NCBI RefSeq assembly: GCF_000019725.1
Contig: NC_010505.1
Coordinates: 2,406,001 to 2,470,000 of the forward strand
DNA: 64,000 bases
Direction of reading: 5' to 3'
DNA from: Methylobacterium radiotolerans JCM 2831
Lineage (GTDB): Bacteria > Pseudomonadota > Alphaproteobacteria > Rhizobiales > Beijerinckiaceae
This document shows, one piece after another, positions 1 to 8,848 of this stretch (position 1 is its first letter; each line of letters begins with the position of its first letter). The translations under genes were made by a program, and so were the position numbers. Under the pieces are notes generated by a model. The model was not told the origin of the DNA and did not search any database. It saw only the letters and a program-made list of their open reading frames with translations.

Positions 1-404
1 CCGGCCTCTCCGAGAACCGGGACGCCTTCTGCCGCCTGCTCTGGCGGCTCTGGTCGCCGACCTGGGCGTTCGACGCGGAGACCTTCGCGCAGACCGCCCG
101 CGCCTTCGACAACCCCGACTTCGTCGACGTGGTGGTGCATTCCTACCGCCACCGCTTCGGCCTCGTGCCGGGCGACCCGGCGCTGACCCCGATCGAGGCG
201 CGGCTGGCGGCCCGGCCGGCCATCGCCGTGCCGTCGATCGTGCTGCTCGGCGCCGACGACGGCGTCGGGCCGCCGCCCGCCACCGACACGGACGCCCGCC
301 ACTTCACCGGCCCGTACCGGCGTGAGATCGTCGCGGGGGTCGGCCACAACTTCCCCCAGGAGGCGCCGGACGCCTTCGCGGCGGCGATCCGCGCCCTGCT
401 GTGA
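1..404 (+). CDS. alpha/beta hydrolase, C-terminal part (5' end outside window)
   Basis: The open frame enters from the left edge (codons in phase from base 3) and ends at a TGA at 402-404, so only about 133 C-terminal residues are visible. They contain the late catalytic elements of an alpha/beta hydrolase: a strand followed by LLGADDGVGPP, where an Asp would be the acid, and the catalytic-His loop GVGHNFPQEAP near the end. The nucleophile elbow lies outside the window, so hydrolase type and substrate cannot be told. An ATG at 129 is internal to the protein and should not be taken as the start. The next gene, yajC, has its own promoter, so the two are probably not cotranscribed. Confidence 0.8.
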   Translation, partial: GLSENRDAFCRLLWRLWSPTWAFDAETFAQTARAFDNPDFVDVVVHSYRHRFGLVPGDPALTPIEARLAARPAIAVPSIVLLGADDGVGPPPATDTDARHFTGPYRREIVAGVGHNFPQEAPDAFAAAIRALL

Positions 405-433
405 GCGCGCCGCGGATGCCCGACGCTTCGCCG

Positions 434-461
434 TTGCTTTCGGGAAGCCCCTGGCTATAGT
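434..461 (+). promoter_or_regulatory. putative housekeeping promoter of yajC
   Basis: TTGCTT at 434-439 and TATAGT at 456-461 are separated by 16 bases. The -10 lies in GCTATAGT, which resembles the alphaproteobacterial -10 form GCTANAWC. It lies about 75 bases upstream of the yajC start. Prediction from sequence only. Confidence 0.5.
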
Positions 462-535
462 CCGCGCGCTTTTCGACAGGTCTGCGGGCGCCACATCCGG
501 CGGCAGGCCTGCGCGCCATTCGCAGGAGACGCTCG

Positions 536-868
536 TTGATCACCCCCGCCTTCGCGCAAGGGGCCGGTGCGGCCGCTGGCGGAGCGGAGATCGCCTTTCA
601 GGTGGTCCCGTTCGTCCTGATCTTCGTGATCATGTACTTCCTGATCCTGCGACCGCAGCAGAAGCGGGTCAAGGACCACCAGGCGCTGCTCAAGTCCGTG
701 CGCCGGGACGACACGGTCGTCACCAACGGCGGCCTCGTCGGCCGCGTGACCAAGGCTTCGGACGACCAGCCCGAGATCGAGGTCGAGATCGCCCCGAACG
801 TGCGCGTGCGGGTGGTCCGGTCGATGATCTCGGAGGTCCGCGCCAAGGGTACGGTCAAGGCCGCCTGA
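536..868 (+). CDS. yajC: preprotein translocase accessory subunit YajC
   Basis: YajC is a small inner-membrane partner of SecD-SecF in the holotranslocon that helps export and membrane insertion through SecYEG. The 110-residue product has one N-terminal membrane segment at about residues 21-38 (VVPFVLIFVIMYFLIL), then the family signature RPQQKR and a soluble basic/beta domain with the VVTNGGLVGRV motif. This is the normal length. The start is a TTG at 536, preceded by AGGAGA at 523-528; no ATG is better placed. It lies 55 bases before secD, as in most proteobacteria, and is almost certainly cotranscribed with it. Confidence 0.95.
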   Translation: MITPAFAQGAGAAAGGAEIAFQVVPFVLIFVIMYFLILRPQQKRVKDHQALLKSVRRDDTVVTNGGLVGRVTKASDDQPEIEVEIAPNVRVRVVRSMISEVRAKGTVKAA

Positions 869-923
869 TTTCCGATTGAACCGGCCGGCGCCGTGCGCCG
901 GCCCAAGAGAGAAAAAACGGCCG

Positions 924-2528
924 ATGCTGCGCTTCTCCCGTGCGAAGATCATCGCGACACTGGGTCTGATCCTGGTGGGGCTGACGCTCGCCGTGCCGAG
1001 CTTCTTCTCGCCCGAGCAGCGCAAGAGCTTCGTTGCCGGCCTGCCCTCCTGGTTCCCCAGCTGGGTCGTGCCGACGCGCGCCATCGTGCTCGGCCTCGAC
1101 CTGCAGGGCGGCTCGCAGCTCCTGCTCGAGGTGGACCAGAACGAGCTCATCGCCTCGCAGGCCAAGGCGCTGCGCGACGACGTGCGCCGCGTGCTCCAGC
1201 AGGAGAATGTCCGCGCCGACGGCGGCATCGGCCTGCTCCAGCGCGGCGTCCAGGTGAAGATCGACGACGCCGCCGCCCGGGCCAAGGTCCTGCCGAAGCT
1301 CCAGGAGCTGTCGCAGCCGATCACCACCTCCCTGGGCCAGACGGCGGCCCGCACCCTCGACGTCTCCGAGCAGCCCGGCGGCGTGATCCGCCTGACCCTC
1401 ACCGATGCCGGCATCACCGACCGGACCCGCCGAGCCGTGAGCCAGGGCATCGAGGTCATCCGGCGCCGCCTCGATTCCACCGGCACCACCGAGCCGTCGA
1501 TCCAGCAGCAGGGCGCCGACCGGATCCTGATCCAGGTGCCGGGCGAGCAGAACCCGGAGCGCCTCGAGAAGCTCCTCGGCTCCACCGCCAAGCTGGAGTT
1601 CCGCATGCTCGCCGACAGCCCCTCGGGCGACGTCGACATGCTGCCCTCCAAGGACGAGAAGGGCGCCAAGGTCCCGGTGGAGCGCCGGGTCATGGCCGAC
1701 GGCGGCGAGCTGACCGACGCGCAGCCGGCCTTCGACCAGCAGACCCACGAGCCGATGGTGAGCTTCAAGTTCAACCTGCGCGGCGCGCAGCGCTTCGGGC
1801 AGGCGACCTCGGAGAATATCGGCCGACGCATGGCGATCGTCCTCGACAACGAGGTCGTGTCGGCGCCCGTGATCCGCTCGGCGATCACCGGCGGCTCGGG
1901 CCAGATCACCGGCAACTTCACCGTGCAGCAGGCCAACGACCTGGCGGTCCTGCTGCGCGCCGGCGCGCTGCCGGCGAAGTTCACCGTGGTCGAGCGCCGC
2001 GTCGTCGGCCCGGGTCTCGGCCGCGACTCCATCGAGGCCGGCAAGCTCGCGACCCTGGTGGCGGCGGGCCTCGTGGTGGCCTTCATGTTCGCGACCTACG
2101 GGACGTTCGGCTTCATCGCCAACATCGCCCTCATGGTCCATGTCGGGCTGATCCTGGGCCTGATGTCGGTGCTAGAGGCGACCATGACGCTCCCGGGCAT
2201 CGCCGGCATCGTGCTCACCATCGGCACGGCGGTGGATTCGAACGTGCTGATCTACGAGCGCATGCGCGAGGAGCAGCGGGCCGGCCGCTCGCTGATCTCG
2301 GCGCTGCAGGCGGGCTTCGACCGGGCCTTCGCCACCATCATCGACTCGAACTCGACCATGGCGATCGCCGCCCTGATCCTGTTCTTCCTCGGCTCGGGCC
2401 CGGTGAAGGGCTTCGCCGTGGTCTTCATCCTCGGCATCCTCACCACGGTCATCACCGCGGTGACGCTGACCCGGATGATGATCGCGGTGTGGTACAACAC
2501 GTTCCGGCCGAAGACCCTGCCGTTCTGA
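924..2528 (+). CDS. secD: protein translocase subunit SecD
   Basis: SecD uses proton motive force to pull exported proteins out of SecYEG on the periplasmic side, with SecF. The 534-residue protein has an N-terminal membrane segment (about 8-28), the conserved DLQGG motif at residues 59-63, a large periplasmic region, and a C-terminal five-helix block containing RRVVGPGLGRDSI, GTAVDSNVLIYERMREE and GSGPVKGFAVVF, all SecD signatures. The ATG at 924 is preferred over an in-frame TTG at 876: it gives a normal N terminus and has AGAGA-type purines upstream. The distance to secF is 233 bases, unusually long for this pair and occupied by a palindromic repeat. Confidence 0.97.
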   Translation: MLRFSRAKIIATLGLILVGLTLAVPSFFSPEQRKSFVAGLPSWFPSWVVPTRAIVLGLDLQGGSQLLLEVDQNELIASQAKALRDDVRRVLQQENVRADGGIGLLQRGVQVKIDDAAARAKVLPKLQELSQPITTSLGQTAARTLDVSEQPGGVIRLTLTDAGITDRTRRAVSQGIEVIRRRLDSTGTTEPSIQQQGADRILIQVPGEQNPERLEKLLGSTAKLEFRMLADSPSGDVDMLPSKDEKGAKVPVERRVMADGGELTDAQPAFDQQTHEPMVSFKFNLRGAQRFGQATSENIGRRMAIVLDNEVVSAPVIRSAITGGSGQITGNFTVQQANDLAVLLRAGALPAKFTVVERRVVGPGLGRDSIEAGKLATLVAAGLVVAFMFATYGTFGFIANIALMVHVGLILGLMSVLEATMTLPGIAGIVLTIGTAVDSNVLIYERMREEQRAGRSLISALQAGFDRAFATIIDSNSTMAIAALILFFLGSGPVKGFAVVFILGILTTVITAVTLTRMMIAVWYNTFRPKTLPF

Positions 2529-2586
2529 ACGCGCTCACTATCGGGAGACGCATCACCCCTGGCACAAGCCCGTTCCGAACCACCGC

Positions 2587-2700
2587 CCTCATCCTGAGGT
2601 GCCCGCGTCAGCGGGCCCCGAAGGAGCTCTCCGGAAGGCGCCGTGGATCCTGGAGCCCTCCTTCGAGGCCTCCGCTGCGCTCCGGCACCTCAGGATGAGG
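2587..2700. repeat. palindromic intergenic repeat between secD and secF (copy 1)
   Basis: A 114-base element is bounded by a perfect 17-base inverted repeat: CCTCATCCTGAGGTGCC at 2587-2603 and its reverse complement at 2684-2700. The inside holds further palindromic sequence (GGAGCCCTCCTTCGAGGCC on the + strand). A related, more degenerate copy sits at 20573-20680. There is no coding frame inside. It sits within the secD-secF transcription unit, so it would be transcribed as a long hairpin. Confidence 0.85.
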
Positions 2701-2761
2701 CCGAGGGTGGGACAGGCGATCGGGCCGGTGCTGCGATCTTCCCAACGTTAGGTCCGAAAAA

Positions 2762-3703
2762 ATGCGCCTGCTCCGCCTCTGGCCCGATGAATCGCATTTC
2801 GACTTCATGCGATTCCGGCGCTTCACCTTCCCGCTCTCGGCGGTGCTGTCGCTCGCGACCGTGGCGCTGTTCCTGACGATCGGCCTGAACTTCGGCATCG
2901 ACTTCAAGGGCGGCACCCTGGTGGAGCTGCAGGCGAAGTCGGGCACCGCGGACGTGGCGTCGATCCGGCACACGGCCGCGGGCTTCGGCTTCGGCGAGCC
3001 GGAGGTGCAGGAACTCGGCAACCAGGGCACCGTGCTGGTCCGCCTGCCGCTCCAGCCCGGCGAGCAGGGCCAGACCGCGGTGATGAACAAGGCGCACGCC
3101 GCCTTCGACAAGGATTACGATTTCCGCCGCACCGAGACCGTCGGCCCGCGCGTCTCCGGCGAGCTCGTCCAGTCCGGCACGCTCGGCGTCGTGCTGTCGG
3201 TCGTGGCGGTGCTGCTCTACCTCTGGTTCCGGTTCGAGCGGGAGCTCGCGCTCGGCGCCATCGTGGGGACGCTCCACGACATCGTTCTGACGGTCGGCGT
3301 GTTCATCATCAGCCGGATCGAGTTCAACATGACCTCGATCGCCGCGATCCTGACGATCGTCGGCTACTCGCTCAACGAGACCGTGGTGGTGTTCGACCGG
3401 ACCCGCGAGCTGATGCGGCGCTACAAGACCATCCCCACGGTCGATCTCCTCAACCTGTCGATCAACTCGACCATGTCGCGCACCGTGATGACGTCGATCT
3501 CGTCCGCGCTGTCGCTGCTGGCGCTGGTGCTGTTCGGCGGCGAGGCGATCAAGGGCTTCGCCGTAGTGATGCTCTGCGGCGTCCTGATCTGCACCTACTC
3601 GGCGATCTTCGTCTCGACGCCGGTGTTGATCTATCTGGGCCTGATGCTCTCGGGCGCCCGCGCGGCGTCGGAGCGGTCGGGCGTCCCGCAACCGGCGGAG
3701 TAG
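2762..3703 (+). CDS. secF: protein translocase subunit SecF
   Basis: SecF partners SecD in proton-driven protein export. The 313-residue product has a first membrane helix at about 26-44, the hallmark GIDFKGG at residues 45-51, a short periplasmic domain, then five membrane helices with GYSLNETVVVFDRTRE and GGEAIKGFAVVMLCG, which are family signatures. The ATG at 2762 gives a normal N terminus. Spacing to the following Mth938-family gene is 13 bases, so yajC, secD, secF and the next two genes look like one transcription unit. Confidence 0.97.
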   Translation: MRLLRLWPDESHFDFMRFRRFTFPLSAVLSLATVALFLTIGLNFGIDFKGGTLVELQAKSGTADVASIRHTAAGFGFGEPEVQELGNQGTVLVRLPLQPGEQGQTAVMNKAHAAFDKDYDFRRTETVGPRVSGELVQSGTLGVVLSVVAVLLYLWFRFERELALGAIVGTLHDIVLTVGVFIISRIEFNMTSIAAILTIVGYSLNETVVVFDRTRELMRRYKTIPTVDLLNLSINSTMSRTVMTSISSALSLLALVLFGGEAIKGFAVVMLCGVLICTYSAIFVSTPVLIYLGLMLSGARAASERSGVPQPAE

Positions 3704-3716
3704 TCCTTTTTCCAAC

Positions 3717-4115
3717 ATGGCCGATCAGCCAAGTCCAAAGAGCTTCGAGTCCGGCTTCGTGCCGGGGCGCCACATCATCGACACCTACGGCAACGGCGGC
3801 TTCCGCTTCGCCGGGATGTCGCATCGCGGCTCGATCCTGATGCTGCCCTCAGGGGTCCGAGCCTGGGACGTGACGGAGCCCCAGGCGATCGACCGGACGG
3901 CGCTGCGCCCGATCCAAGCCGAGGCCGCGGGGATCGAGCTGCTGCTCGTCGGCACCGGTCTCGATATCGCGGCGATCGATCCGGCCTTGCGTGGCTGGCT
4001 CAAGGATTTCGGCGTCGGCCTCGACGTGATGCAGACCGGGGCCGCGGCCCGCACCTACAACATCCTGGTGGCCGAGAACCGCAAGGTCGCGGCCGCCCTG
4101 ATCGCGGTGGCCTGA
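3717..4115 (+). CDS. Mth938-like domain protein (NDUFAF3 homologue)
   Basis: This 132-residue protein belongs to the Mth938/DUF498 family, to which the mitochondrial complex I assembly factor NDUFAF3 belongs. Recognisable family features are the FRFAGMSHRGSILMLPSGV segment near the N terminus, the core LLLVGTGLDI and the late NILVAENRKVAAALI helix. Bacterial members have no firmly assigned reaction. The gene overlaps the next start by one base (TGATG), so the two are translationally coupled, and it follows secF closely. The context with Sec insertion genes and a NDUFAF6-like gene supports a role in building membrane complexes, which is inference. Confidence 0.88.
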   Translation: MADQPSPKSFESGFVPGRHIIDTYGNGGFRFAGMSHRGSILMLPSGVRAWDVTEPQAIDRTALRPIQAEAAGIELLLVGTGLDIAAIDPALRGWLKDFGVGLDVMQTGAAARTYNILVAENRKVAAALIAVA

Positions 4116-4993
4116 TGCCCGAGGTGGAGGGCCAGACCGCCGAGACGGGGCTCGCCTTCGCCCAGTTCCACTGCGAGGGCCTCGTGCGGGACGGCGATCC
4201 GGATCGCTACTACGCCACGCTGTTCGCGCCGGCCGCCGCCCGCCCGCACCTCTTCGCCCTCTACGCCTTCTCATTGACCATCGCGCGGGTGCGCGAGGCC
4301 GTCTCGAACCCGATGGCCGGCGAGATCCGCCTGCAATGGTGGCGCGACGCCCTGCAGGGCGAGGCGCGGGGCGACGTGCGCGCCAACCCGGTGGCGGCGG
4401 CCCTGGAGGAAACGATCCGGGCGAACCGCCTCGGCCGCCAGCCCTTCGTCGACCTGATCGACGCCCGCGTCTTCGACCTCTACGAGGATCCGATGCCCCG
4501 GGTGAACGACCTGGAGGGGTATTGCGGCGAGACCGCCTCGGCGCTGTTCCGGCTGGCGAGCCTCGTGATCGGCAACGGCACCGAGCCCGGCGGCGCGGGC
4601 GCGGCCGGGCATGCCGGGGTCGCCTACGGGATCACCGGGCTCCTGCGCGCTCTGCCGTGGCACGCCCGCTCGGGGCAGGTCTACCTGCCGGCCGACATCC
4701 TCGGCCGCTACGGCGTCACCCGCGAGGACATCGTCACGGGCCGCGGGGGCCCGGGCCTGCGCCGGGCCTGCGCCGACCTGCGCGGCATCGCCCGGCAGCA
4801 CCTCAAGGCCTTCGAGGCGGCGCGCCCGACCATCGCGCCCTCGGCGGGGGCGGCGTTCCTGCCGGTGGCCCTGGTCGAGCCCTACCTCGCCGTCATGGAG
4901 CGGGCCTCCTACGACCCGCTCAACACGCTCGTCGAACTGCCGCGCTGGCGCCGGCTGTGGCGCCTGTGGCGCGCCGCGCGGCGGGTGGGGTAG
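4115..4993 (+). CDS. squalene/phytoene synthase-fold protein, NDUFAF6-like
   Basis: The 292-residue product has the fold signature of the squalene/phytoene synthase family (for example LEGYCGETASALF and a SGQVYLPADIL segment), but both aspartate-rich substrate-binding motifs are absent. Where the second DxxED motif should precede the YLP segment, the protein reads ITGLLRALPWHARSG. Where the first should be, it reads IARVREAVSNPMAGEI followed by RLQWWRDAL. That pattern matches, from memory, the mitochondrial complex I assembly factor NDUFAF6, which is not thought to be a prenyl synthase. The start overlaps the preceding stop by one base. A true isoprenoid enzyme is less likely given the missing motifs. 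Confidence 0.85.
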   Translation: MPEVEGQTAETGLAFAQFHCEGLVRDGDPDRYYATLFAPAAARPHLFALYAFSLTIARVREAVSNPMAGEIRLQWWRDALQGEARGDVRANPVAAALEETIRANRLGRQPFVDLIDARVFDLYEDPMPRVNDLEGYCGETASALFRLASLVIGNGTEPGGAGAAGHAGVAYGITGLLRALPWHARSGQVYLPADILGRYGVTREDIVTGRGGPGLRRACADLRGIARQHLKAFEAARPTIAPSAGAAFLPVALVEPYLAVMERASYDPLNTLVELPRWRRLWRLWRAARRVG

Positions 4994-5010
4994 CCGCGGC
5001 TTCGGCGTCT

Positions 5011-5092
5011 TCGCGAGCGGAGCGGCGCGATCCAGCGGCGCCACGCTCGCGAACGCGGTGCGCTACCCTGGGTCGCTTGGCTGCGCTCGCGA
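5011..5092. repeat. inverted intergenic repeat between convergent genes (copy of a second family)
   Basis: Two 25-base arms, 5011-5035 and 5068-5092, are inverted repeats of one another with 20 of 25 positions matching. The right arm (CTGGGTCGCTTGGCTGCGCT onward, running into GATGACGG) resembles the short 'gatcGCTTCGCTnCGCTCGCgATGACGG' intergenic palindromes common in Hyphomicrobiales genomes. It lies exactly between the convergent NDUFAF6-like gene and pcm and could act as a bidirectional terminator. Confidence 0.7.
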
Positions 5093-5105
5093 TGACGGCG
5101 CGTCG

Positions 5106-5753
5106 TCAGAGCACGCGCGCCAGACCCGGCACCAGCGCTGCGAGACGCACCGGCGCGCCCGGTTCCGGGTCGGCCTCGGGCGTCGTCAGCACCGCGATCC
5201 GGCAAGCTCCGCCGCCGCCCATGCCGGTCACCAGCCGTCCGCCCGGTTCGAGGGCCGCGCGCCAGTGCGGCGGGATCGCCGGGACGCTGCCGTGGACGAG
5301 GATGCGGTCGAAGCCGCCGTCCGGCAGGTCCGGGGCGAGCCCGTCCGCCCGGACGACATGCACCTCGGACAGGGCCGCGAGCCGCCGCGTCGCCGCCCCG
5401 GCCAGCGAGGTGTAGCGTTCCAGGCTGAGCACCGCCCCCGCGCCCAGCTGGGCGAGCAGCGCGGTCACGTAGCCCGAGCCCGTGCCGATCTCCAGGACGC
5501 GCTGGCCGGGCTCCAGCCGCAGCTGCGCCAGCATCAGCGCCACCGTGGACGGCGCCGTCATCGACGCGCCGCAGGACAGCGGCAGGGCGATGTCGCGCCG
5601 CGCGTGCTCCCGATGCGGCGGCGGCGCGAAGGTGTCCCGCGGGACCTGCTCCATGGCCCGCAGCACCGCGGTGTCCCGCAGGCCACGGCCGCGGAGCGCC
5701 ATCACGAAGGCCGCGTTGCCGGCAGCCTCCTCCAGGCTGCCCAGATCGATCAC
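5106..5753 (-). CDS. pcm: protein-L-isoaspartate O-methyltransferase
   Basis: Pcm methylates isoaspartyl residues in damaged proteins with S-adenosylmethionine, starting their repair. The 215-residue product contains the SAM-binding loop VLEIGTGSGYVTALLA and the upstream substrate loop LSCGASMTAPSTVALML, where most family members have an ISQP-type sequence, so Ser is replaced by Thr. The GTG start at 5753 overlaps the surE stop (GTGA), which fixes the start; an upstream ATG in this frame lies inside surE. It is the last gene of serS-surE-pcm. The changed active-site loop makes exact substrate specificity slightly uncertain. Confidence 0.9.
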   Translation of the reverse strand: MIDLGSLEEAAGNAAFVMALRGRGLRDTAVLRAMEQVPRDTFAPPPHREHARRDIALPLSCGASMTAPSTVALMLAQLRLEPGQRVLEIGTGSGYVTALLAQLGAGAVLSLERYTSLAGAATRRLAALSEVHVVRADGLAPDLPDGGFDRILVHGSVPAIPPHWRAALEPGGRLVTGMGGGGACRIAVLTTPEADPEPGAPVRLAALVPGLARVL

Positions 5754-6514
5754 TCGGCGAAGGCCTGCGCGAAGCGCGTCAGCGTCGGCTCGTCGGTGAG
5801 GTCGAGGCGCAGGGGCGTCACCGAGATCCGCTTCTCGGCGATGGCCTTGAGATCGGAGCCGTGGCCCGGCTCGAACCGGGCCTTGGCGAAGGCCAGCCAG
5901 AAATACGGGTTGCCGCGCCCGTCGACCCGCGCGTCGATCGACAGCAGCGCCTGATTGCGGAAGCCCTGCGCGGCGACCGCGACGCCCTGCACGTCGGCCG
6001 GCTCGCAATCCGGGAAATTGACGTTGACCAGGATGCCGGGCTCGATCCCGGTCTCGAGGATCTTCCGGACGACCTTCGCGCCGTGCGTCCGGGCGCAGTC
6101 CCACTTGAGGGCGCCGCGCCCGCCCGCCCCGTAGGCCTGGCTCAGCGCGATCGAGCGGATGCCGAGGATCGTCCCCTCCATGGCGGCCGCGATCGTGCCC
6201 GAATAGGTCACGTCCTCGGCGACGTTCTGGCCGCGGTTGACCCCCGACAGGACGAGGTCCGGCCCGTGATCGCCGAGGATGTGGCGCACGCCCAGGATCA
6301 CGCAGTCCGACGGCGTGCCCTTCACGGCGAAGCGCTGCTCCGACACCTGCCGCAGCCGCAGCGGGTCGTTGAGCGAGAGCGAGTGCGACACGCCGGACTG
6401 GTCGCTCTCCGGCGCCACGACCCAGACGTCGTCCGAGAGCTCCCGGGCGATCTCCTCCAGGGTCGCGAGGCCCGGCGCGTGGATGCCGTCGTCGTTGGTG
6501 ACCAGGATGCGCAT
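5750..6514 (-). CDS. surE: 5'/3'-nucleotidase SurE
   Basis: SurE is a metal-dependent nucleoside monophosphatase of stationary-phase survival. The 254-residue product begins [16 protein letters not shown], with the metal-binding Asp pair, followed by VAPESDQSGVSHSLSL and LSGVNRGQNVAEDVTYSGT, all canonical. Length is normal. Its ATG at 6514 overlaps the serS stop by one base (TGATG) and its stop overlaps the pcm GTG start, so the three genes are translationally coupled. The surE-pcm pairing is a long-conserved protein and nucleotide repair module in proteobacteria. Confidence 0.97.
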   Translation of the reverse strand: MRILVTNDDGIHAPGLATLEEIARELSDDVWVVAPESDQSGVSHSLSLNDPLRLRQVSEQRFAVKGTPSDCVILGVRHILGDHGPDLVLSGVNRGQNVAEDVTYSGTIAAAMEGTILGIRSIALSQAYGAGGRGALKWDCARTHGAKVVRKILETGIEPGILVNVNFPDCEPADVQGVAVAAQGFRNQALLSIDARVDGRGNPYFWLAFAKARFEPGHGSDLKAIAEKRISVTPLRLDLTDEPTLTRFAQAFAE

Positions 6515-7860
6515 CAGCGGGCCCCTTCGATCCGGTTGAGCCCGCCCATGTAGGGGTGGAGCACCGACGGGACCGTGATGCTCCCGTCCGGGTTCTGGTA
6601 GTTCTCCATCACGGCGATGAGCGCGCGACCGACCGCCACGCCCGAGCCGTTGAGGGTGTGGACATAGGCCGGCTTGCCGTCCTTGCCGCGGTAGCGGGCG
6701 TTCATCCGCCGCGCCTGGAAGTCGCCGCAGACCGAGCAGGACGAGATCTCGCGGTGGGTGCGCTGGCCCGGCACCCAGACCTCGATGTCGTAGGTCTTCT
6801 GGCTGGCGAAGCCCATGTCGCCGGTGCAGAGCGTCATCACCCGGTAGGGCAGATCGAGCTTCTTCAGCACGGCCTCGGCGCTGGTCAGCATCCGCTCGTG
6901 CTCGTTGGCGGATTCCTCCGGCGTCGTGATCGAGACCAGCTCGACCTTGCTGAACTGGTGCTGGCGCAGCATGCCGCGGGTGTCGCGCCCCGCCGCCCCC
7001 GCTTCGGCCCGGAAGCAGGGCGTCAGCGCGGTGAACCGCAGGGGCAGCTCCTCCTCGCGGAGGATCGCCTCGCGGACGAGGTTCGTGAGCGGCACCTCGG
7101 CTGTGGGAACGAGCCAGAAATGCTCGTCGCTGACCGGGGCGGTGTCGGCGCCGGCCTGCCCCTGCAGCGACCTGACGTAGTCGAGGCCCTTGAAGACCGA
7201 GAACTGGTCGTCCTCGAACTTCGGCAGCTGCGCGGTACCGAACATGGCGGCGTCGCGCACCAGCACCGGCGGCGCCACCTCCAGGTAGCCGTGCTCCTGC
7301 GTGTGCAGGTCGAGCATGAACTGGCCGAGCGCCCGCTCCAGCCGGGCGAGCTGGCCTTTGAGCACCACGAAGCGCGAGCCGGACAGCTTGGCCGCCGCCT
7401 CGAAATCCATCAGGCCCGAGGCCTCGCCGAGCTCGAAATGCTCGCGGCCCTCGGTCAGCCGCTCGCGGGTCGCGGCGTGGCTGCGGTAGAGGACGTTGCC
7501 GTGCTCGTCCGCGCCCTCCGGCACGTCGGGCTTCGGCCGGTTCGGGATCGCGGCGAGGCGGTCTGCCAGGGTCCTGTCGGCCGCGTCCTGCGCGGCCTTC
7601 AGCTCGGGCTCGGCCGCCTTCAGGGCCGCGACCTCCGCCATCAGGGCGGCGGCGCGGTCCTCGTCCTTGGCCTTCTTGGCGCCGCCGATCTCCTTGGCCA
7701 GGGCGTTGCGCCGCTCCTGGTTGGCCTGCGCGGCCGAGACGGACGACTTCCGCGCCTCATCGAGGGCGATCAGCTCGGCCGAGAGCGGCGCGAGGCCCCG
7801 GCGCTGGAGGTCGCGGTCGAAGGCGTCCGGGTTCTCCCGGATGGCGCGGATGTCGTGCAT
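6514..7860 (-). CDS. serS: seryl-tRNA synthetase
   Basis: This enzyme charges tRNA-Ser in the cytoplasm. The 448-residue class II synthetase has the N-terminal coiled-coil arm (about residues 30-105, rich in Lys, Glu and Ala), motif 2 in [17 protein letters not shown], and motif 3 in [20 protein letters not shown]. The ATG at 7860 gives the typical start [18 protein letters not shown]; an in-frame upstream ATG at 7917 would add 19 atypical residues. It leads the serS-surE-pcm operon. Confidence 0.97.
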   Translation of the reverse strand: MHDIRAIRENPDAFDRDLQRRGLAPLSAELIALDEARKSSVSAAQANQERRNALAKEIGGAKKAKDEDRAAALMAEVAALKAAEPELKAAQDAADRTLADRLAAIPNRPKPDVPEGADEHGNVLYRSHAATRERLTEGREHFELGEASGLMDFEAAAKLSGSRFVVLKGQLARLERALGQFMLDLHTQEHGYLEVAPPVLVRDAAMFGTAQLPKFEDDQFSVFKGLDYVRSLQGQAGADTAPVSDEHFWLVPTAEVPLTNLVREAILREEELPLRFTALTPCFRAEAGAAGRDTRGMLRQHQFSKVELVSITTPEESANEHERMLTSAEAVLKKLDLPYRVMTLCTGDMGFASQKTYDIEVWVPGQRTHREISSCSVCGDFQARRMNARYRGKDGKPAYVHTLNGSGVAVGRALIAVMENYQNPDGSITVPSVLHPYMGGLNRIEGAR

Positions 7861-7960
7861 CGAGTCGGCTCGGGTCTTCTGCGCGGCGTCGAGCGCGCGG
7901 GCCCCGCTTTGCCGCATCGCGTCCAGTGGGACAAGCGCGCGGGAGCGTCCGCGCCGACCG

Positions 7961-8326
7961 TCAGCTCTTCGGCGGCGCGAGCTTGAGCTGGTCGATCGCC
8001 CAGAGCCACGTGCCGTCCGCCTGCTCGCGGGCCACCTCCACCGAGAACGCGCCGTTGGGCAGCCGCGCGAAGGTCATGGCCAGCGCGCCGTTGCGCAGCG
8101 GCGGCGGCGTCTCCGGCGCCGGGAAGTCGGATTTGCGTGCGAGCAGGTCGGCGTAGAAGGTCCGGATCTCGGCGTGGCCCGTGGCGACGACGCGGCCCGC
8201 CGCCAGCACCGCGTCGGGCTCGTAGAGGGCGACGAGGCCCTCGACGTCGCCGGCATTGGCGCGCCGGTTGAACAGGGCGGCGAGCGCCTCGGGGGCGCGG
8301 GCCGGCTCTCGCGTCTGGTCCGTCAT
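7961..8326 (-). CDS. SnoaL/DUF4440-like NTF2-fold protein
   Basis: The 121-residue product has the compact NTF2-like fold typical of SnoaL/DUF4440 proteins: an N-terminal helix ([20 protein letters not shown]), then [20 protein letters not shown], a helix [10 protein letters not shown], and strands ending in [13 protein letters not shown]. Such proteins bind small hydrophobic ligands or are isomerase-like; no reaction can be assigned here. The ATG at 8326 is chosen because GAGGAGA lies just upstream; an ATG at 8371 lacks such a site. The gene follows OsmC in the same direction with a 78-base gap. Confidence 0.8.
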   Translation of the reverse strand: MTDQTREPARAPEALAALFNRRANAGDVEGLVALYEPDAVLAAGRVVATGHAEIRTFYADLLARKSDFPAPETPPPLRNGALAMTFARLPNGAFSVEVAREQADGTWLWAIDQLKLAPPKS

Positions 8327-8404
8327 GGCGTCTCCTCTTCCGGTCCTGGCGGCCGTTCGGTGCTGCGGCAATGCGCCGGGCGGCCGATCTTTCCCCGGCG
8401 CGCG

Positions 8405-8848
8405 TCATTTCAGGCGCGTGCCGTCGCGGTCGGCCACCGACACGGCGACCGGGATCCCGGCCTTCACGCTCTCCGAGACGGTGCAGAACCGCTCGAACTG
8501 CTCCAGGACCCGGTCGATCCGCGGCATGTCGGCGGCGGCGGCTCCGAGCTGGATGTGGACGCCGATCCCGGTGACGCGCAGCCGCCCCTCGGCGTTGCGC
8601 TCCACCCGGCAGGACGCCTCGGCCGCGACGCCGCGCGCGTCCTGGCGGAACTTGCCCAGGGCGAAGACGAGGCTCGCGCAGAGGCAGTTCGCGACCCCGG
8701 AGATCAGGAGCTGCTCGGGGAACGGCCCGGTCCCGCCGCCGATCGGCGGCGCCTCGTCGGTGCGGAGCGCCGGAAGGGCCGCGCTGAAATCGACGGTGAA
8801 GACGTAATCCGCGACCTGGGTGATCCGGATCGTCGGTTCCGCTGCCAT
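8405..8848 (-). CDS. OsmC family peroxiredoxin-like protein
   Basis: OsmC/Ohr proteins reduce organic hydroperoxides with two cysteines or act in related thiol chemistry. The 147-residue product contains the first active-site region LLISGVANCLCASLVFAL and the second in FERFCTVSESVKAGIPV, which matches the family CxVSxSl motif. An extra Cys follows the first (CLC). The ATG at 8848 is preferred; a longer frame to 8998 has no family similarity. Whether it is a true peroxidase or a YhfA-type OsmC protein cannot be settled from sequence alone. Confidence 0.88.
   Translation of the reverse strand: MAAEPTIRITQVADYVFTVDFSAALPALRTDEAPPIGGGTGPFPEQLLISGVANCLCASLVFALGKFRQDARGVAAEASCRVERNAEGRLRVTGIGVHIQLGAAAADMPRIDRVLEQFERFCTVSESVKAGIPVAVSVADRDGTRLK

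Noticed and set aside
893..2698. Very long open frames antiparallel or out of frame to secD, dcd, tal-pgi, nasA and nitrite reductase
   Set aside because: Their products are Arg-, Ala- and Gly-rich without domains and overlap genes with clear family motifs; long shadows are expected at this GC content.
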